Assembly (NCBI GenBank): GCA_934102335.1
Contig: CAKOSP010000001.1
Span: 270,618 to 334,617 of the forward strand
Direction: 5' to 3'
DNA: 64,000 bases
DNA from: an uncultured Bacilli bacterium
GTDB taxonomy: Bacteria; Bacillota_I; Bacilli_A; RF39; UBA660
Under the pieces are notes generated by a model. That model was not told the origin of the DNA. It made no database searches and saw only the letters and a program-made list of their open reading frames with translations. The translations under genes were made by a program, and so were the position numbers. Below, piece after piece: positions 8,843 to 17,277 of this stretch. How positions within the stretch are numbered: position 1 is the first letter of the stretch; each line of letters begins with the position of its first letter.

Positions 8843-9019
8843 ATGAAGCCTTGTAGAAACAATGGCTTTGCTGTTGTAATGATTTTTTTACTTTCTATAT
8901 TAATATTTTATCAAGTAATCTTAACATTTATCTTTCCTTTTAGATGGAATATTTTTGTTTTAATTATTGAATTATTTTTTCTATTCTTCTTTATTGCTAG
9001 AATAATATGGCCTTATTAA
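8843..9019 (+). CDS. 58-residue membrane peptide
   Basis: A short open frame starts at ATG 8843 behind a well-spaced AGGTGAT ribosome binding site. It encodes 58 residues with two hydrophobic stretches (about 9-31 and 36-55) and ends in RIIWPY. The short N-terminus contains one cysteine (MKPCRNNG). The last 39 bases overlap the 3' end of the ysxE-like gene, tail to tail. Good translation signals and a purely hydrophobic product make it a likely real gene, of unknown role. Its place next to spore-coat genes hints at a spore function, which is only a guess. Confidence 0.5.
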   Translation: MKPCRNNGFAVVMIFLLSILIFYQVILTFIFPFRWNIFVLIIELFFLFFFIARIIWPY

Positions 9020-9874
9020 TTCTTCAGTTTTAAAAACATAATCCAATTTAGTTCTTATATCTCTAGTATTTTTAAGTTCTTCTAACATATCAAATTCTAT
9101 CTTTGGAGGAATAGATATTAAAACAAAAAATAATTTCTTTTCCATTGCACTTAAGGGATAGTTACTCAAATATTTATCAAATACTTTCTTAAAATTAACA
9201 TCTAAATAATTATTCTGATAAAATTTAACTAAATCAATTACAGGAGTCTCAATTTTTGACTTATCCCAACTTATTAGATAATCAGGATCATTTTTAATAA
9301 AATGATCAAGCGATAAATTGTTATGCACTACCGCAACCCTCTGAGTATTTTCTTGTTTAGCCAGTTCATACCAACTATCTAGCTGTTGTTTACAAAAATC
9401 TAACATTAAATCCAATTTATAATAATTGACTAAAAATAAATAATGTGATGGGCTATGATACACTTCCTTAAAAAAAATATCATATTTTTGACTATAGTAT
9501 TCTTTATAATAATTAACATTAGAAAGAACATCCTCATATATTTCTTTAAACTTATCTTGACTTATTTCTTTAAAATATGTAGTTTTATTATGCAAATTAC
9601 TGACTAAATTTATCATGTCTAAACTTCTTTGTTCTTTGGGCATTACAATATCAGGAACATATTTATATACCGTCACATCTTTTCTAGTATCATCGATTAT
9701 CTTAGGAAAATTAGAAAATCCTCTACTTTGTAAATAAGAAAATAATTCTTTTGTTTTATTATTTGTTTGTTTTATAACATAATCTCCACTAGAAGTATTA
9801 ATAATGGTAGATTTGCCTATTTTAGTATACTTATATGGTTTATATATGTTTTTTAAAACGTCTAAACTATTCAT
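8981..9874 (-). CDS. ysxE: YsxE/CotS-like spore coat protein of the kinase fold
   Basis: This 297-residue protein is related to aminoglycoside phosphotransferases. It carries the segment VVHNNLSLDHFI near residue 180 (family HGDLxxxN, here altered) and LISWDKSKIETPVIDLVKFYQ (family D-x-E). The catalytic Asp of the brenner motif reads as Asn, so kinase activity is doubtful. CotS and YsxE are spore coat members of this family. The gene overlaps the spoVID-like gene by 8 bases, exactly the pairing spoVID-ysxE of Bacillus. The assignment is supported mainly by this context. Confidence 0.72.
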   Translation of the reverse strand: MNSLDVLKNIYKPYKYTKIGKSTIINTSSGDYVIKQTNNKTKELFSYLQSRGFSNFPKIIDDTRKDVTVYKYVPDIVMPKEQRSLDMINLVSNLHNKTTYFKEISQDKFKEIYEDVLSNVNYYKEYYSQKYDIFFKEVYHSPSHYLFLVNYYKLDLMLDFCKQQLDSWYELAKQENTQRVAVVHNNLSLDHFIKNDPDYLISWDKSKIETPVIDLVKFYQNNYLDVNFKKVFDKYLSNYPLSAMEKKLFFVLISIPPKIEFDMLEELKNTRDIRTKLDYVFKTEELIRPYYSSNKEE

Positions 9875-10529
9875 CTGCAGGAATAATTAATTTATCGCCA
9901 ACAGTTAAATTCTTAATATTATTATATTCTGCTAAATCAGATTCAGAAACACCATAAGTTTTAACTATAGTTTCTAACAAATCAGTTTCTTTTACCATAT
10001 GAATGTGATAAGTTATATAATTATCCGAACTAGTTGTAGCCATATCTATAATATTATTTTTATTTTCTTCTAAAACATTATTTTCTCTTAATGGTTCATC
10101 TTGATTATTTTCAACCTCAACTACATCTTCCACAGCTCTTTGTTCTTCTTGTTTTAACTCTTCACTTGGTTGCTCTTCTACAATTGGTTCCTCAACAATT
10201 TCTTTTTTTATTTCTTCACCTACTACAGAAAATTCAATTTTAATATTTAAAGTATTAGGTTTTTTTATTTCATATGTAAAATCCTCTACATTAAAATTAA
10301 CTGAAGATCCATCTAGATTATCTGGAAATGTTACATCAAATGGCAAAGTATAATTAAATTTTTCAGTATTAACACTTACTTCATGAGATTTATACTCACC
10401 TGATATTATAAAATTTCCCAACAAAGATTTTTCATTTACTGTTATTTCATGTTCTAATGAAATACTAGTTATTTCAGCAATATTAGTTTTAAAATCAATA
10501 TTTTTTTCAAATGGCACTATGTAATTCAT
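9867..10529 (-). CDS. spoVID: SpoVID-like spore coat assembly protein with a LysM domain
   Basis: This 220-residue protein has an N-terminal beta-rich domain (about 1-105) like that of SpoVID, a very acidic linker (about 110-165, rich in Glu), and a C-terminal LysM domain (about 175-220, ending VGDKLIIPADE). In Bacillus, SpoVID drives encasement of the forespore by coat proteins and binds SpoIVA and SafA; a SpoIVA gene is present at 59.9-61.4 kb. It has a strong ribosome binding site. It is shorter than Bacillus SpoVID (575 residues), mainly because the linker is short. Confidence 0.78.
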   Translation of the reverse strand: MNYIVPFEKNIDFKTNIAEITSISLEHEITVNEKSLLGNFIISGEYKSHEVSVNTEKFNYTLPFDVTFPDNLDGSSVNFNVEDFTYEIKKPNTLNIKIEFSVVGEEIKKEIVEEPIVEEQPSEELKQEEQRAVEDVVEVENNQDEPLRENNVLEENKNNIIDMATTSSDNYITYHIHMVKETDLLETIVKTYGVSESDLAEYNNIKNLTVGDKLIIPADE

Positions 10530-10562
10530 ATTATTTCCTCCTATAAGTATATATGAAATAAT

Positions 10563-10594
10563 AAAAAAAATAATACTTTAATCGTATTATTTTT
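10563..10594 (-). terminator. Terminator of murF-ddl
   Basis: An 11-bp stem (AAAAATAATAC and GTATTATTTTT, loop of 7) overlaps the ddl stop codon. It is followed by T residues on the minus strand. Confidence 0.75.
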
Positions 10595-11624
10595 CCAACG
10601 CTAAAGAGATTAATCTATCTATTAACTCCGTTGTAGATATATTTAAATTATTAATTAATTCTGGATACATTGATATATTTGTAAAACCAGGCATCGTATT
10701 AATTTCATTTAAATAAATATCATTGGTATCTTTATCTAAAAAGAAATCTACTCTAGCTAAACCATTTCCATCTATTGCAATAAAAGCTTTTTTAGCAATA
10801 TTTTTAATATATTTTTCTTGCTCCTCAGTTATATTCGCAGGTATTAATGTTTTAGATTGCTTATCTTCATATTTAGATTTATATGTATAAAATTCTCCAT
10901 GTGGTAAAATTTCACCAACTCTTGAACATAAAATATCAGTATTATTTCCTAAAACTGCACATTCCAGCTCTTTAGCATTTATTGCCTTCTCTATTAAAAT
11001 TTTATTATCATATTTGCTAGCTTCATTTAAATATTTAAATAAATCTCCGACTTTATCTACTTTAAAGCATCCAAAACTTGAACCAGATCTGGATGCTTTA
11101 ATAAAACAAGGAAGATTTATATCATTTATTATTCTATCTAAAACATTTTTATCTAAACTACAGTCATTATTTACAACCACAAATTCTTTATTAATTTGTT
11201 TAACATATAAAGATGGAACTTGTTTTATATTAGCGGTTTTCAAAACTTTTTTAGTAACAACCTTATCCATAGCAAGCGCAGATGCTAAAACTTTACAACC
11301 AACATATGGAACATTTGCTAATTCCAACAAACCTTGTATTGTGCCATCTTCGCCGTTCTTTCCATGCAAAACTGGAAACACTACATCATATTGCTTTAAA
11401 TAAGCTATTGTATTATCAATTTTCTTTGAGTTATCTAACCAATTTTCATTTGTATAATCATCCACATTTGGTGATAATTCATGCCATTTACCGTCTTTAG
11501 TAATTCCCAAAGTAGAAACATCGTACTTGCTAAAATCAATTTGCTTTCTTATATTTGTACAAGACATTTTGGAAACTTCATGTTCTGTAGAACATCCTCC
11601 TGTAATAAGCAACAATTTAATCAT
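10587..11624 (-). CDS. ddl: D-alanine--D-alanine ligase
   Basis: This 345-residue ATP-grasp enzyme joins two D-alanines for peptidoglycan. Visible motifs are the N-terminal LLITGGCSTEHEVS, VLHGKNGEDGTIQG near residue 85, CFIKASRSGSSFG near 180, and LNEINTMPGFT near 310. The start codon overlaps the murF stop as ATGA, so the two genes, which act one after the other in making UDP-MurNAc-pentapeptide, are translationally coupled. Length and motifs are normal for the family. Confidence 0.96.
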   Translation of the reverse strand: MIKLLLITGGCSTEHEVSKMSCTNIRKQIDFSKYDVSTLGITKDGKWHELSPNVDDYTNENWLDNSKKIDNTIAYLKQYDVVFPVLHGKNGEDGTIQGLLELANVPYVGCKVLASALAMDKVVTKKVLKTANIKQVPSLYVKQINKEFVVVNNDCSLDKNVLDRIINDINLPCFIKASRSGSSFGCFKVDKVGDLFKYLNEASKYDNKILIEKAINAKELECAVLGNNTDILCSRVGEILPHGEFYTYKSKYEDKQSKTLIPANITEEQEKYIKNIAKKAFIAIDGNGLARVDFFLDKDTNDIYLNEINTMPGFTNISMYPELINNLNISTTELIDRLISLALEK

Positions 11625-12970
11625 TTATATATCTCCTTTAGCCTTTGAACAATCTGTTCTAAGTGCATCCCATGCGAAGCTTTAACTAAAATTGCATCAT
11701 TAGGCAATAGAATTTTATGCAAATAGTTAAACAATTCTTCATTATTTTTGAACAAAAAAGCCTGATCAGATTTTTTTCTAACTTCATTAATAAGAAATTT
11801 TGAAGATTTACCTACTGCTAAAACAATATCTATATTTTTCTTAACTAAATATTTTCCAACTTCTTCATGCAGTTCCTTGTCAAAGCTTCCTAATTCTAAC
11901 ATATCACCCAAAACAGCTATTTTTCTATTTAAAGATGTACTTAAAATATCTATTGCTGATTTCATACTATCTAAATTAGCATTATAAGTACCGTCCTGTA
12001 CTGTTATACCATCTTTTAATTTAATAATATCGGCTCTATTTTTAGTTAATTCAAAGTTTTTAATTCCTTCAATGCACATTTTTATATCTATATTCAGACT
12101 TAAACCAACCATTAAAGCAATTAAAGCGTTGTAAACAAAATGTTTACCAGGAACAGGCACACATACACAATAAGTTTTATCTAAATAATTAATTTTAAAA
12201 GTTGAAGAATCACTTTTTAATTCTACATCAAAAGCTTTTAAATCCGATTCGCAATCAATACCGATACTTTTTAAAGAAAAAGAACTAGGCGTAACTTTAC
12301 TTAACATATCATTATCTTTATTAATTATTAATAGCCCATTTGGTTTTAATCCATTAACAATTTCCATCTTAGCCTTTAAAATATTTTCACGAGATCCTAA
12401 TTCACCAATATGAGCAGTTCCAACATTTGTAATAACAGCTATATTTGGCTTAGCTATATTTGTTAAATAGTCAATTTCCTTTAAATGGTTCATTCCCATC
12501 TCAATTACCATGACTTCTTCGTCTTGATATTTTAAAATAGTTAAAGGAAGACCTATATGATTATTATAATTACCATCAGTTTTTAATGCCTTATATTTAG
12601 TTTTTACTACACTATAGATCATATCTTTAGTACTAGTTTTTCCAACACTACCAGTTACGCCAATAACTATTGCCTGTGATTTTTCTCTAACATATTTAGC
12701 AAGTAATCCCAGAGCTTTTAAACAGTCCTCAACTAATATCACATTATCTATATCATAATTTTTGTTATATTCCGTAAATGTTGCATTAGCTCCGTTTTTA
12801 TAGGCACTATCAATGTAGTCATGTCCATCATTATTTTCACCTTTTATAGGAATATACAAAGATCCGCTTTTACACTTTCTAGAGTCTTGAAAAAAACTAG
12901 TTATCTCATCATCTAAATTACCCTTTAAAAGTTTTCCACCAGTAGCCTTTAATATTTCTTTTATTAACAT
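11621..12970 (-). CDS. murF: UDP-N-acetylmuramoyl-tripeptide--D-alanyl-D-alanine ligase
   Basis: This enzyme of about 449 residues adds the D-Ala-D-Ala dipeptide made by Ddl to the peptidoglycan precursor in the cytoplasm. The Mur ligase P-loop (TGSVGKTSTKD) lies near residue 110. DGNYNNHIGLPLT follows, as does the C-terminal domain with VQDGTYNANLDSM and VLGDMLELG. ATG 12970 is chosen because the upstream in-frame GTG lies inside the AGGTGAT ribosome binding site. The gene is coupled to ddl. Confidence 0.96.
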   Translation of the reverse strand: MLIKEILKATGGKLLKGNLDDEITSFFQDSRKCKSGSLYIPIKGENNDGHDYIDSAYKNGANATFTEYNKNYDIDNVILVEDCLKALGLLAKYVREKSQAIVIGVTGSVGKTSTKDMIYSVVKTKYKALKTDGNYNNHIGLPLTILKYQDEEVMVIEMGMNHLKEIDYLTNIAKPNIAVITNVGTAHIGELGSRENILKAKMEIVNGLKPNGLLIINKDNDMLSKVTPSSFSLKSIGIDCESDLKAFDVELKSDSSTFKINYLDKTYCVCVPVPGKHFVYNALIALMVGLSLNIDIKMCIEGIKNFELTKNRADIIKLKDGITVQDGTYNANLDSMKSAIDILSTSLNRKIAVLGDMLELGSFDKELHEEVGKYLVKKNIDIVLAVGKSSKFLINEVRKKSDQAFLFKNNEELFNYLHKILLPNDAILVKASHGMHLEQIVQRLKEIYK

Positions 12971-13000
12971 ATAAATCACCTATCTTTATTAAGTATTATA

Positions 13001-15244
13001 TCATAATTTAAATACGTCTTTATATATTTGATTATATGTCTTTACACCAATAATATCAATGTTCTTCATTATTTTCTTAGGTATGCTTTCTAAATCAGGT
13101 AAATTATCTTCTGGTATATAAATAGTAGTTATTCCAGCATTAATGGCACCAATAATTTTTTCTTTTATACCACCAACTTTAGATATATTTCCCCTTAATG
13201 AAATTTCTCCAGTAAAAGCCACATTTGAAGGTATAGATTTATCAAGATACAAAGACATAAGAGCAATAGCTATAGCAGCACCAGCACTAGGCCCATCCTT
13301 TTTACTTGTAGCATCTAAAAAATGAATGTGAATATCACTATTTGACATATTCATACTATAATTGGTTTTTAAAAAGTCTAAAGCTACACTAACTGATTCT
13401 TCTAAGGTTTTTCCTGGCATACCCGTAATAATAATATTTCCAGTTCCATGCATTTTAACTGTCTCTATCTTAGTTACAATTCCTCCAAGAGGTGTATATG
13501 CAAGTGCATTAGATACTCCAGGTTCTGTATCTTCTATTACATTTTGAGTTTTATACTTATATTCTCCCAAAATTGTTTTTACGTCTTGCACATTTAAATC
13601 GTCTAAAATAATTCTTCTAATATATTTTCTCAAAATTCTATCTAAATCTCTAACTCCAGATTCATAAGTATAATTATTAATTATTATATTTAATAACTCA
13701 TCATCTATATCTATTTTATTTATTCCATAATCTTTAAAAATTTTAGGCAATAAATATTTTTTAGTAATACTAAGTTTATCATATGATGTATAACTGTTTA
13801 AGTTAATTATTTCTAATCTGTCAATTAAAGTACTAGGAATGTCACTTTCAATATTGGCAGTTAATATAAAAAATACTTTAGACAAATCAAATGGTTCTTC
13901 AATATAGTTATCTACAAAAACAGTGTTTTGCACGGGATCTAATATTTCAAGTAAAGTTGAGGCAGGATCTCCTTTATAATCTTTTACCATTTTATCAACT
14001 TCATCAATTAAAATTACTGGATTTTTAGTTCCACACTTTCTTATACTTTGAATAATTTTACCAGGGCTAGCGCCCAAATAAGTTCTCCTAGAACCAATTA
14101 ATTCTGTAGAGTCATTTAACCCACCTACTGATATTTTTATAAACTCCCTATTTAAAGCCGCAGCTATTGATGATGCTATTGAAGTTTTTCCAACTCCAGG
14201 AGGTCCTACCAAACAGATAATAGGATTATTAATATTAGGGTTAAGTTTTTTTACTCCAGCGTACTCAATAACCCTTTGTTTTATTTCATCAAGACCGTAA
14301 TGTGTTTTATTTAAGGATTTTTTAATTTTATCTACGTTGGTATTTTCTACACTAGTATTATTCCAAGGTAAGCTTAATACTAAATCAATGTAATTTCTTA
14401 AAACATTAGTTTCTGGTGACATTTCACTAGCTACTTCATATTTTAAAATCTCATTTTTTAATTTCTTATAAGTTCTTTCATTTAAATGGAGAGTTTCTAT
14501 TATTGAATTGAATTTTTCAATATCTTCATCTTTTAAACTTTTTTCTCCTAGTTCATTTTTGATTTCTTTTAGTTTTTCTCTTAAAATATATTCTTTTTGA
14601 CCAACATCTATAGATTCACTAACTTTTTCATTAATTTTTTCTTCTAATTTTAAAACTTCTATTTCTTTTTGCAAATCAATCGCTAATGATTCAGCTCTTT
14701 TTAAAGGGTTAATCATCTGCATATAAGTAAGCTTTTTTTCAGTTTCAAAATTCATAAATGAAACAATTTTATCAGTTAAACTATTTAAATCTCTTGTATT
14801 TTCCAAACTAGATATTATAGCATTTGAAATTTCTGGAGATCTATTTATATATTCTTTTAACAAATCAATTAATTTTCTTTTTAAAGCCATTTCCTGAGTA
14901 GAGTTTAATTTTGGGATTTCAATATCCATTATTTTAGCATTTAAAATATCTTTGCTATTTTTATTATAATACTTTTCTACTACAACTCTTTTAATTCCTC
15001 TAAAATTAACTCTCAAATTATTATTTGTTAATTGTATTTTACTCTTAACCTTAGCAACTACCCCAACTTTTGGTAAAGTATTTTTATCATTCAAAGGTGC
15101 AACCACTAAAACTAAGGAAGCATCCTCATTACAAGCTTGTTCAATTATTTTTTTACTTATTTCAGATTTAAAATCAATTTTAACTTCTTGATTCGGGAAA
15201 ATTACAAGATTACGCATTAAGATAAGTGATATATCTTTACTCAT
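13001..15244 (-). CDS. lon: ATP-dependent protease Lon
   Basis: Lon is a 747-residue cytoplasmic protease of the heat-shock and quality-control type. It has an N-terminal substrate domain and a coiled coil. The AAA+ module has Walker A (GPPGVGKTS) near residue 348 and Walker B (VILIDEVDK). The S16 domain carries the nucleophile in KDGPSAGAA near residue 655 and the lysine in GGIKEKIIGA near 695. A strong ribosome binding site (GGAGGTGA) precedes ATG 15244. A possible promoter (TTTACT-17-TATAAT) lies just upstream. I saw no CIRCE or CtsR-type repeat, so heat control is not evident from the sequence. Confidence 0.97.
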   Translation of the reverse strand: MSKDISLILMRNLVIFPNQEVKIDFKSEISKKIIEQACNEDASLVLVVAPLNDKNTLPKVGVVAKVKSKIQLTNNNLRVNFRGIKRVVVEKYYNKNSKDILNAKIMDIEIPKLNSTQEMALKRKLIDLLKEYINRSPEISNAIISSLENTRDLNSLTDKIVSFMNFETEKKLTYMQMINPLKRAESLAIDLQKEIEVLKLEEKINEKVSESIDVGQKEYILREKLKEIKNELGEKSLKDEDIEKFNSIIETLHLNERTYKKLKNEILKYEVASEMSPETNVLRNYIDLVLSLPWNNTSVENTNVDKIKKSLNKTHYGLDEIKQRVIEYAGVKKLNPNINNPIICLVGPPGVGKTSIASSIAAALNREFIKISVGGLNDSTELIGSRRTYLGASPGKIIQSIRKCGTKNPVILIDEVDKMVKDYKGDPASTLLEILDPVQNTVFVDNYIEEPFDLSKVFFILTANIESDIPSTLIDRLEIINLNSYTSYDKLSITKKYLLPKIFKDYGINKIDIDDELLNIIINNYTYESGVRDLDRILRKYIRRIILDDLNVQDVKTILGEYKYKTQNVIEDTEPGVSNALAYTPLGGIVTKIETVKMHGTGNIIITGMPGKTLEESVSVALDFLKTNYSMNMSNSDIHIHFLDATSKKDGPSAGAAIAIALMSLYLDKSIPSNVAFTGEISLRGNISKVGGIKEKIIGAINAGITTIYIPEDNLPDLESIPKKIMKNIDIIGVKTYNQIYKDVFKL

Positions 15245-15358
15245 AAATTCACCTCCTGAAATTAGTTTTTATTATATAATTTTCAGCAAATAAAGTAAAG
15301 AAAAAAACATCATAATATACATGAATTTTACTATTTTTTTTGTCAGAAAAAACAAGCA

Positions 15359-15386
15359 TAAAAAAAGCAACTATTTTGTTGCTTTC
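15359..15386 (-). terminator. Terminator of tig
   Basis: The stem AAAGCAAC / GTTGCTTT with a 6-base loop overlaps the last codons of tig. It is followed by seven T residues on the minus strand. Confidence 0.8.
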
Positions 15387-16639
15387 TTCTCATTACTTTC
15401 TTTTAAGATTTCTAATGCTTTATGCATTTTCATATCATATTTAACAACTTCTAAAGAGCCATATGCTTTTAATAATTCCTCAGTTGTAATACCATAATTT
15501 TCAGCCATTTCCTTAGCTTTAGCATCTACTTCTTTTTCTGTAAAGTCAACTTTATTTTCTTCAGCAATAGTTTCTAATAAATAACGATATTTAATTCTTT
15601 TTTCAGCTTCTGGTTCCATTTGTTTATGTAAATCTTCTTCTTTAGTATTAGTAATTTGATAATAAGTATTTAAATCCATACCTTGCATTTTTAATTGTTC
15701 AGCATATTGATGCATCATTCTATGAACTTCTTCATGAATAATTTCTTCATTTATCTTAACAGTCATATTACCTGCTGCTTTTTCTAAACATTCATCAATA
15801 AACTTATCATCGGCAGCATGCTCTTTTTCATGTAATAAATGATGTTTAATTTCTTCTTTTAATTCATCAACAGACTTCATATCTTCATAACCTAAATCTT
15901 TAAAGAAATCTTCATTAAGTTCAGGTAAAACTCTAGTTTTAATTTCGTTAATTGTAACATCAAACTTAACTTTTTTACCTGCTAAATCTTTTGTATAATT
16001 ATCTGGGAATTTTAAATCTATTGAAATTTTTTCACCTTGCTTTTTACCTATTAAAGCTTCTTCAAAGCCTGGAATAAATTGATGAGTTCCAATACCTAAA
16101 GGATAGTTTTCTCCACTTCCACCTTCTAATTCTTTACCATCAACATAACCTTTAAAATCTATAACAGCAGTATCGCCTTCAGCAACTACACCATCATTTT
16201 TAACAATTTGATCTGCAGTTTGTTCTTGTAAATGCTTAATTTCCTCATCGATTTCTTCTTTAGTAACTTTACAAGCATCTTTTTTAATACCTAAATCTTT
16301 ATATGAACCTAATTTAACTTCTGGTCTTGTTATAATAACATATTTTAAAGTTATACTATCTTTTGTAATTTGTTTTATATCAACACTAGGCTCAGTTACA
16401 GGTGTAAGATCTTTATTATCATCTAATACTTTTTTATAACCAATATTAATAGCATCATTAACTGCATCAGGATATAAAGCTTCAATACCAAATTTCTTTA
16501 TGAAAATTTCTTTTGGTGCAGTTCCTTTTCTAAAACCATCAATCTTAACTTCTTTATTTTTAGCTTTAAAAGTTTTATCTAGACACTCAAGCCATTCTTT
16601 TTCTAGTTTAATTTCATATTCATGTACATTTTTTTCCAT
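15371..16639 (-). CDS. tig: Trigger factor (ribosome-associated chaperone)
   Basis: This 422-residue protein carries the ribosome-docking signature GFRKGTAP near residue 36. A FKBP-type prolyl isomerase domain spans about residues 150-235 (EGDTAVIDFKGYVDG, then IPGFEEALIGKKQGE). A long helical C-terminal chaperone domain follows. It binds nascent chains at the ribosome exit. The gene has its own promoter at 16664-16692 and its own terminator. In Bacillus tig precedes clpX and lon; here lon follows directly and clpX is absent. Confidence 0.97.
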   Translation of the reverse strand: MEKNVHEYEIKLEKEWLECLDKTFKAKNKEVKIDGFRKGTAPKEIFIKKFGIEALYPDAVNDAINIGYKKVLDDNKDLTPVTEPSVDIKQITKDSITLKYVIITRPEVKLGSYKDLGIKKDACKVTKEEIDEEIKHLQEQTADQIVKNDGVVAEGDTAVIDFKGYVDGKELEGGSGENYPLGIGTHQFIPGFEEALIGKKQGEKISIDLKFPDNYTKDLAGKKVKFDVTINEIKTRVLPELNEDFFKDLGYEDMKSVDELKEEIKHHLLHEKEHAADDKFIDECLEKAAGNMTVKINEEIIHEEVHRMMHQYAEQLKMQGMDLNTYYQITNTKEEDLHKQMEPEAEKRIKYRYLLETIAEENKVDFTEKEVDAKAKEMAENYGITTEELLKAYGSLEVVKYDMKMHKALEILKESNEKKATK

Positions 16640-16663
16640 AATTTCCTCTTTTCCAACAAATGT

Positions 16664-16692
16664 ATTATATCTTATTTTATCTTTTATTACAA
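16664..16692 (-). promoter_or_regulatory. Sigma-A-type promoter of tig
   Basis: On the minus strand TTGTAA and TATAAT are separated by 17 bases, ending about 25 bases upstream of the tig ATG. Confidence 0.65.
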
Positions 16693-16708
16693 GAAATTTT
16701 TCTTAAAC

Positions 16709-16733
16709 AAAAAACAGATAAAATCTGTTTTAA
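16709..16733 (-). terminator. Terminator of greA and its upstream operon
   Basis: The stem AAAACAGAT / ATCTGTTTT with a 3-base loop overlaps the greA stop codon. It continues into T residues on the minus strand. Confidence 0.7.
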
Positions 16734-17203
16734 GCTATATTAGAAATTACTATATTATATCCTCCATTAGGACTTTCTACAGTAACTTTATCATTCTTTT
16801 TATGATTAATAAGTGCTTGACCTAGTGGTGAATCATTAGAGATTTTACCATTAAATATATCAGCTTCCATAGATCCAACTATTTTATATTCTTCTTCTTC
16901 ACCATCATCATACTTAATAGTAACAACACTACCTAAGCCAACAACGTCAGCATCTTTTTTTGTATCTGCAATAACAGCATGTTCAAGTTGATATTCTAAA
17001 TCTTTAATTTTCGCCTCAACTTGTGCTTGCTCATTTCTAGCAGCATCATAATCTGCATTTTCTGATAAATCTCCTTGGGCTCTAGCTTCCTTTAAAGCCT
17101 TTATTATCTCAGGGCGTCTTTCATTTTTTAAAAAATTTAGCTCTGTTTCCAAATCAAGATATCCATCAGCAGTTAACACGATTGAATTTGATTCCTTTTT
17201 CAT
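16730..17203 (-). CDS. greA: Transcription elongation factor GreA
   Basis: GreA rescues backtracked RNA polymerase by stimulating transcript cleavage. The protein has an N-terminal coiled coil with the acidic tip motif (ARAQGDLSENADYDAARNEQ, about residues 36-55) and a C-terminal FKBP-like domain (SPLGQALINHKKND). ATG 17203 gives 157 residues, the length of Bacillus GreA, and has GGAG upstream. The first ATG at 17218 would add five residues and is less likely. It lies downstream of the U32 genes, as in Bacillus, where udk sits in between. Confidence 0.95.
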   Translation of the reverse strand: MKKESNSIVLTADGYLDLETELNFLKNERRPEIIKALKEARAQGDLSENADYDAARNEQAQVEAKIKDLEYQLEHAVIADTKKDADVVGLGSVVTIKYDDGEEEEYKIVGSMEADIFNGKISNDSPLGQALINHKKNDKVTVESPNGGYNIVISNIA

Positions 17204-17277
17204 TTTTACCAGCTCCATTTTAATAATTTTTAGATTATCTTTAACAATAATCGAGACTAATATTACTATAAAATTAT

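Noticed and set aside
10530..10580. Sigma-E-like promoter before spoVID (CATATATA)
   Set aside because: Only the first four bases of the -10 match, and no clear -35 lies at the right distance.
11014..11500. Open frames of 129 and 72 residues on the plus strand
   Set aside because: They are complementary to ddl, which has a complete family match and a coupled start; the plus-strand products have no family features.
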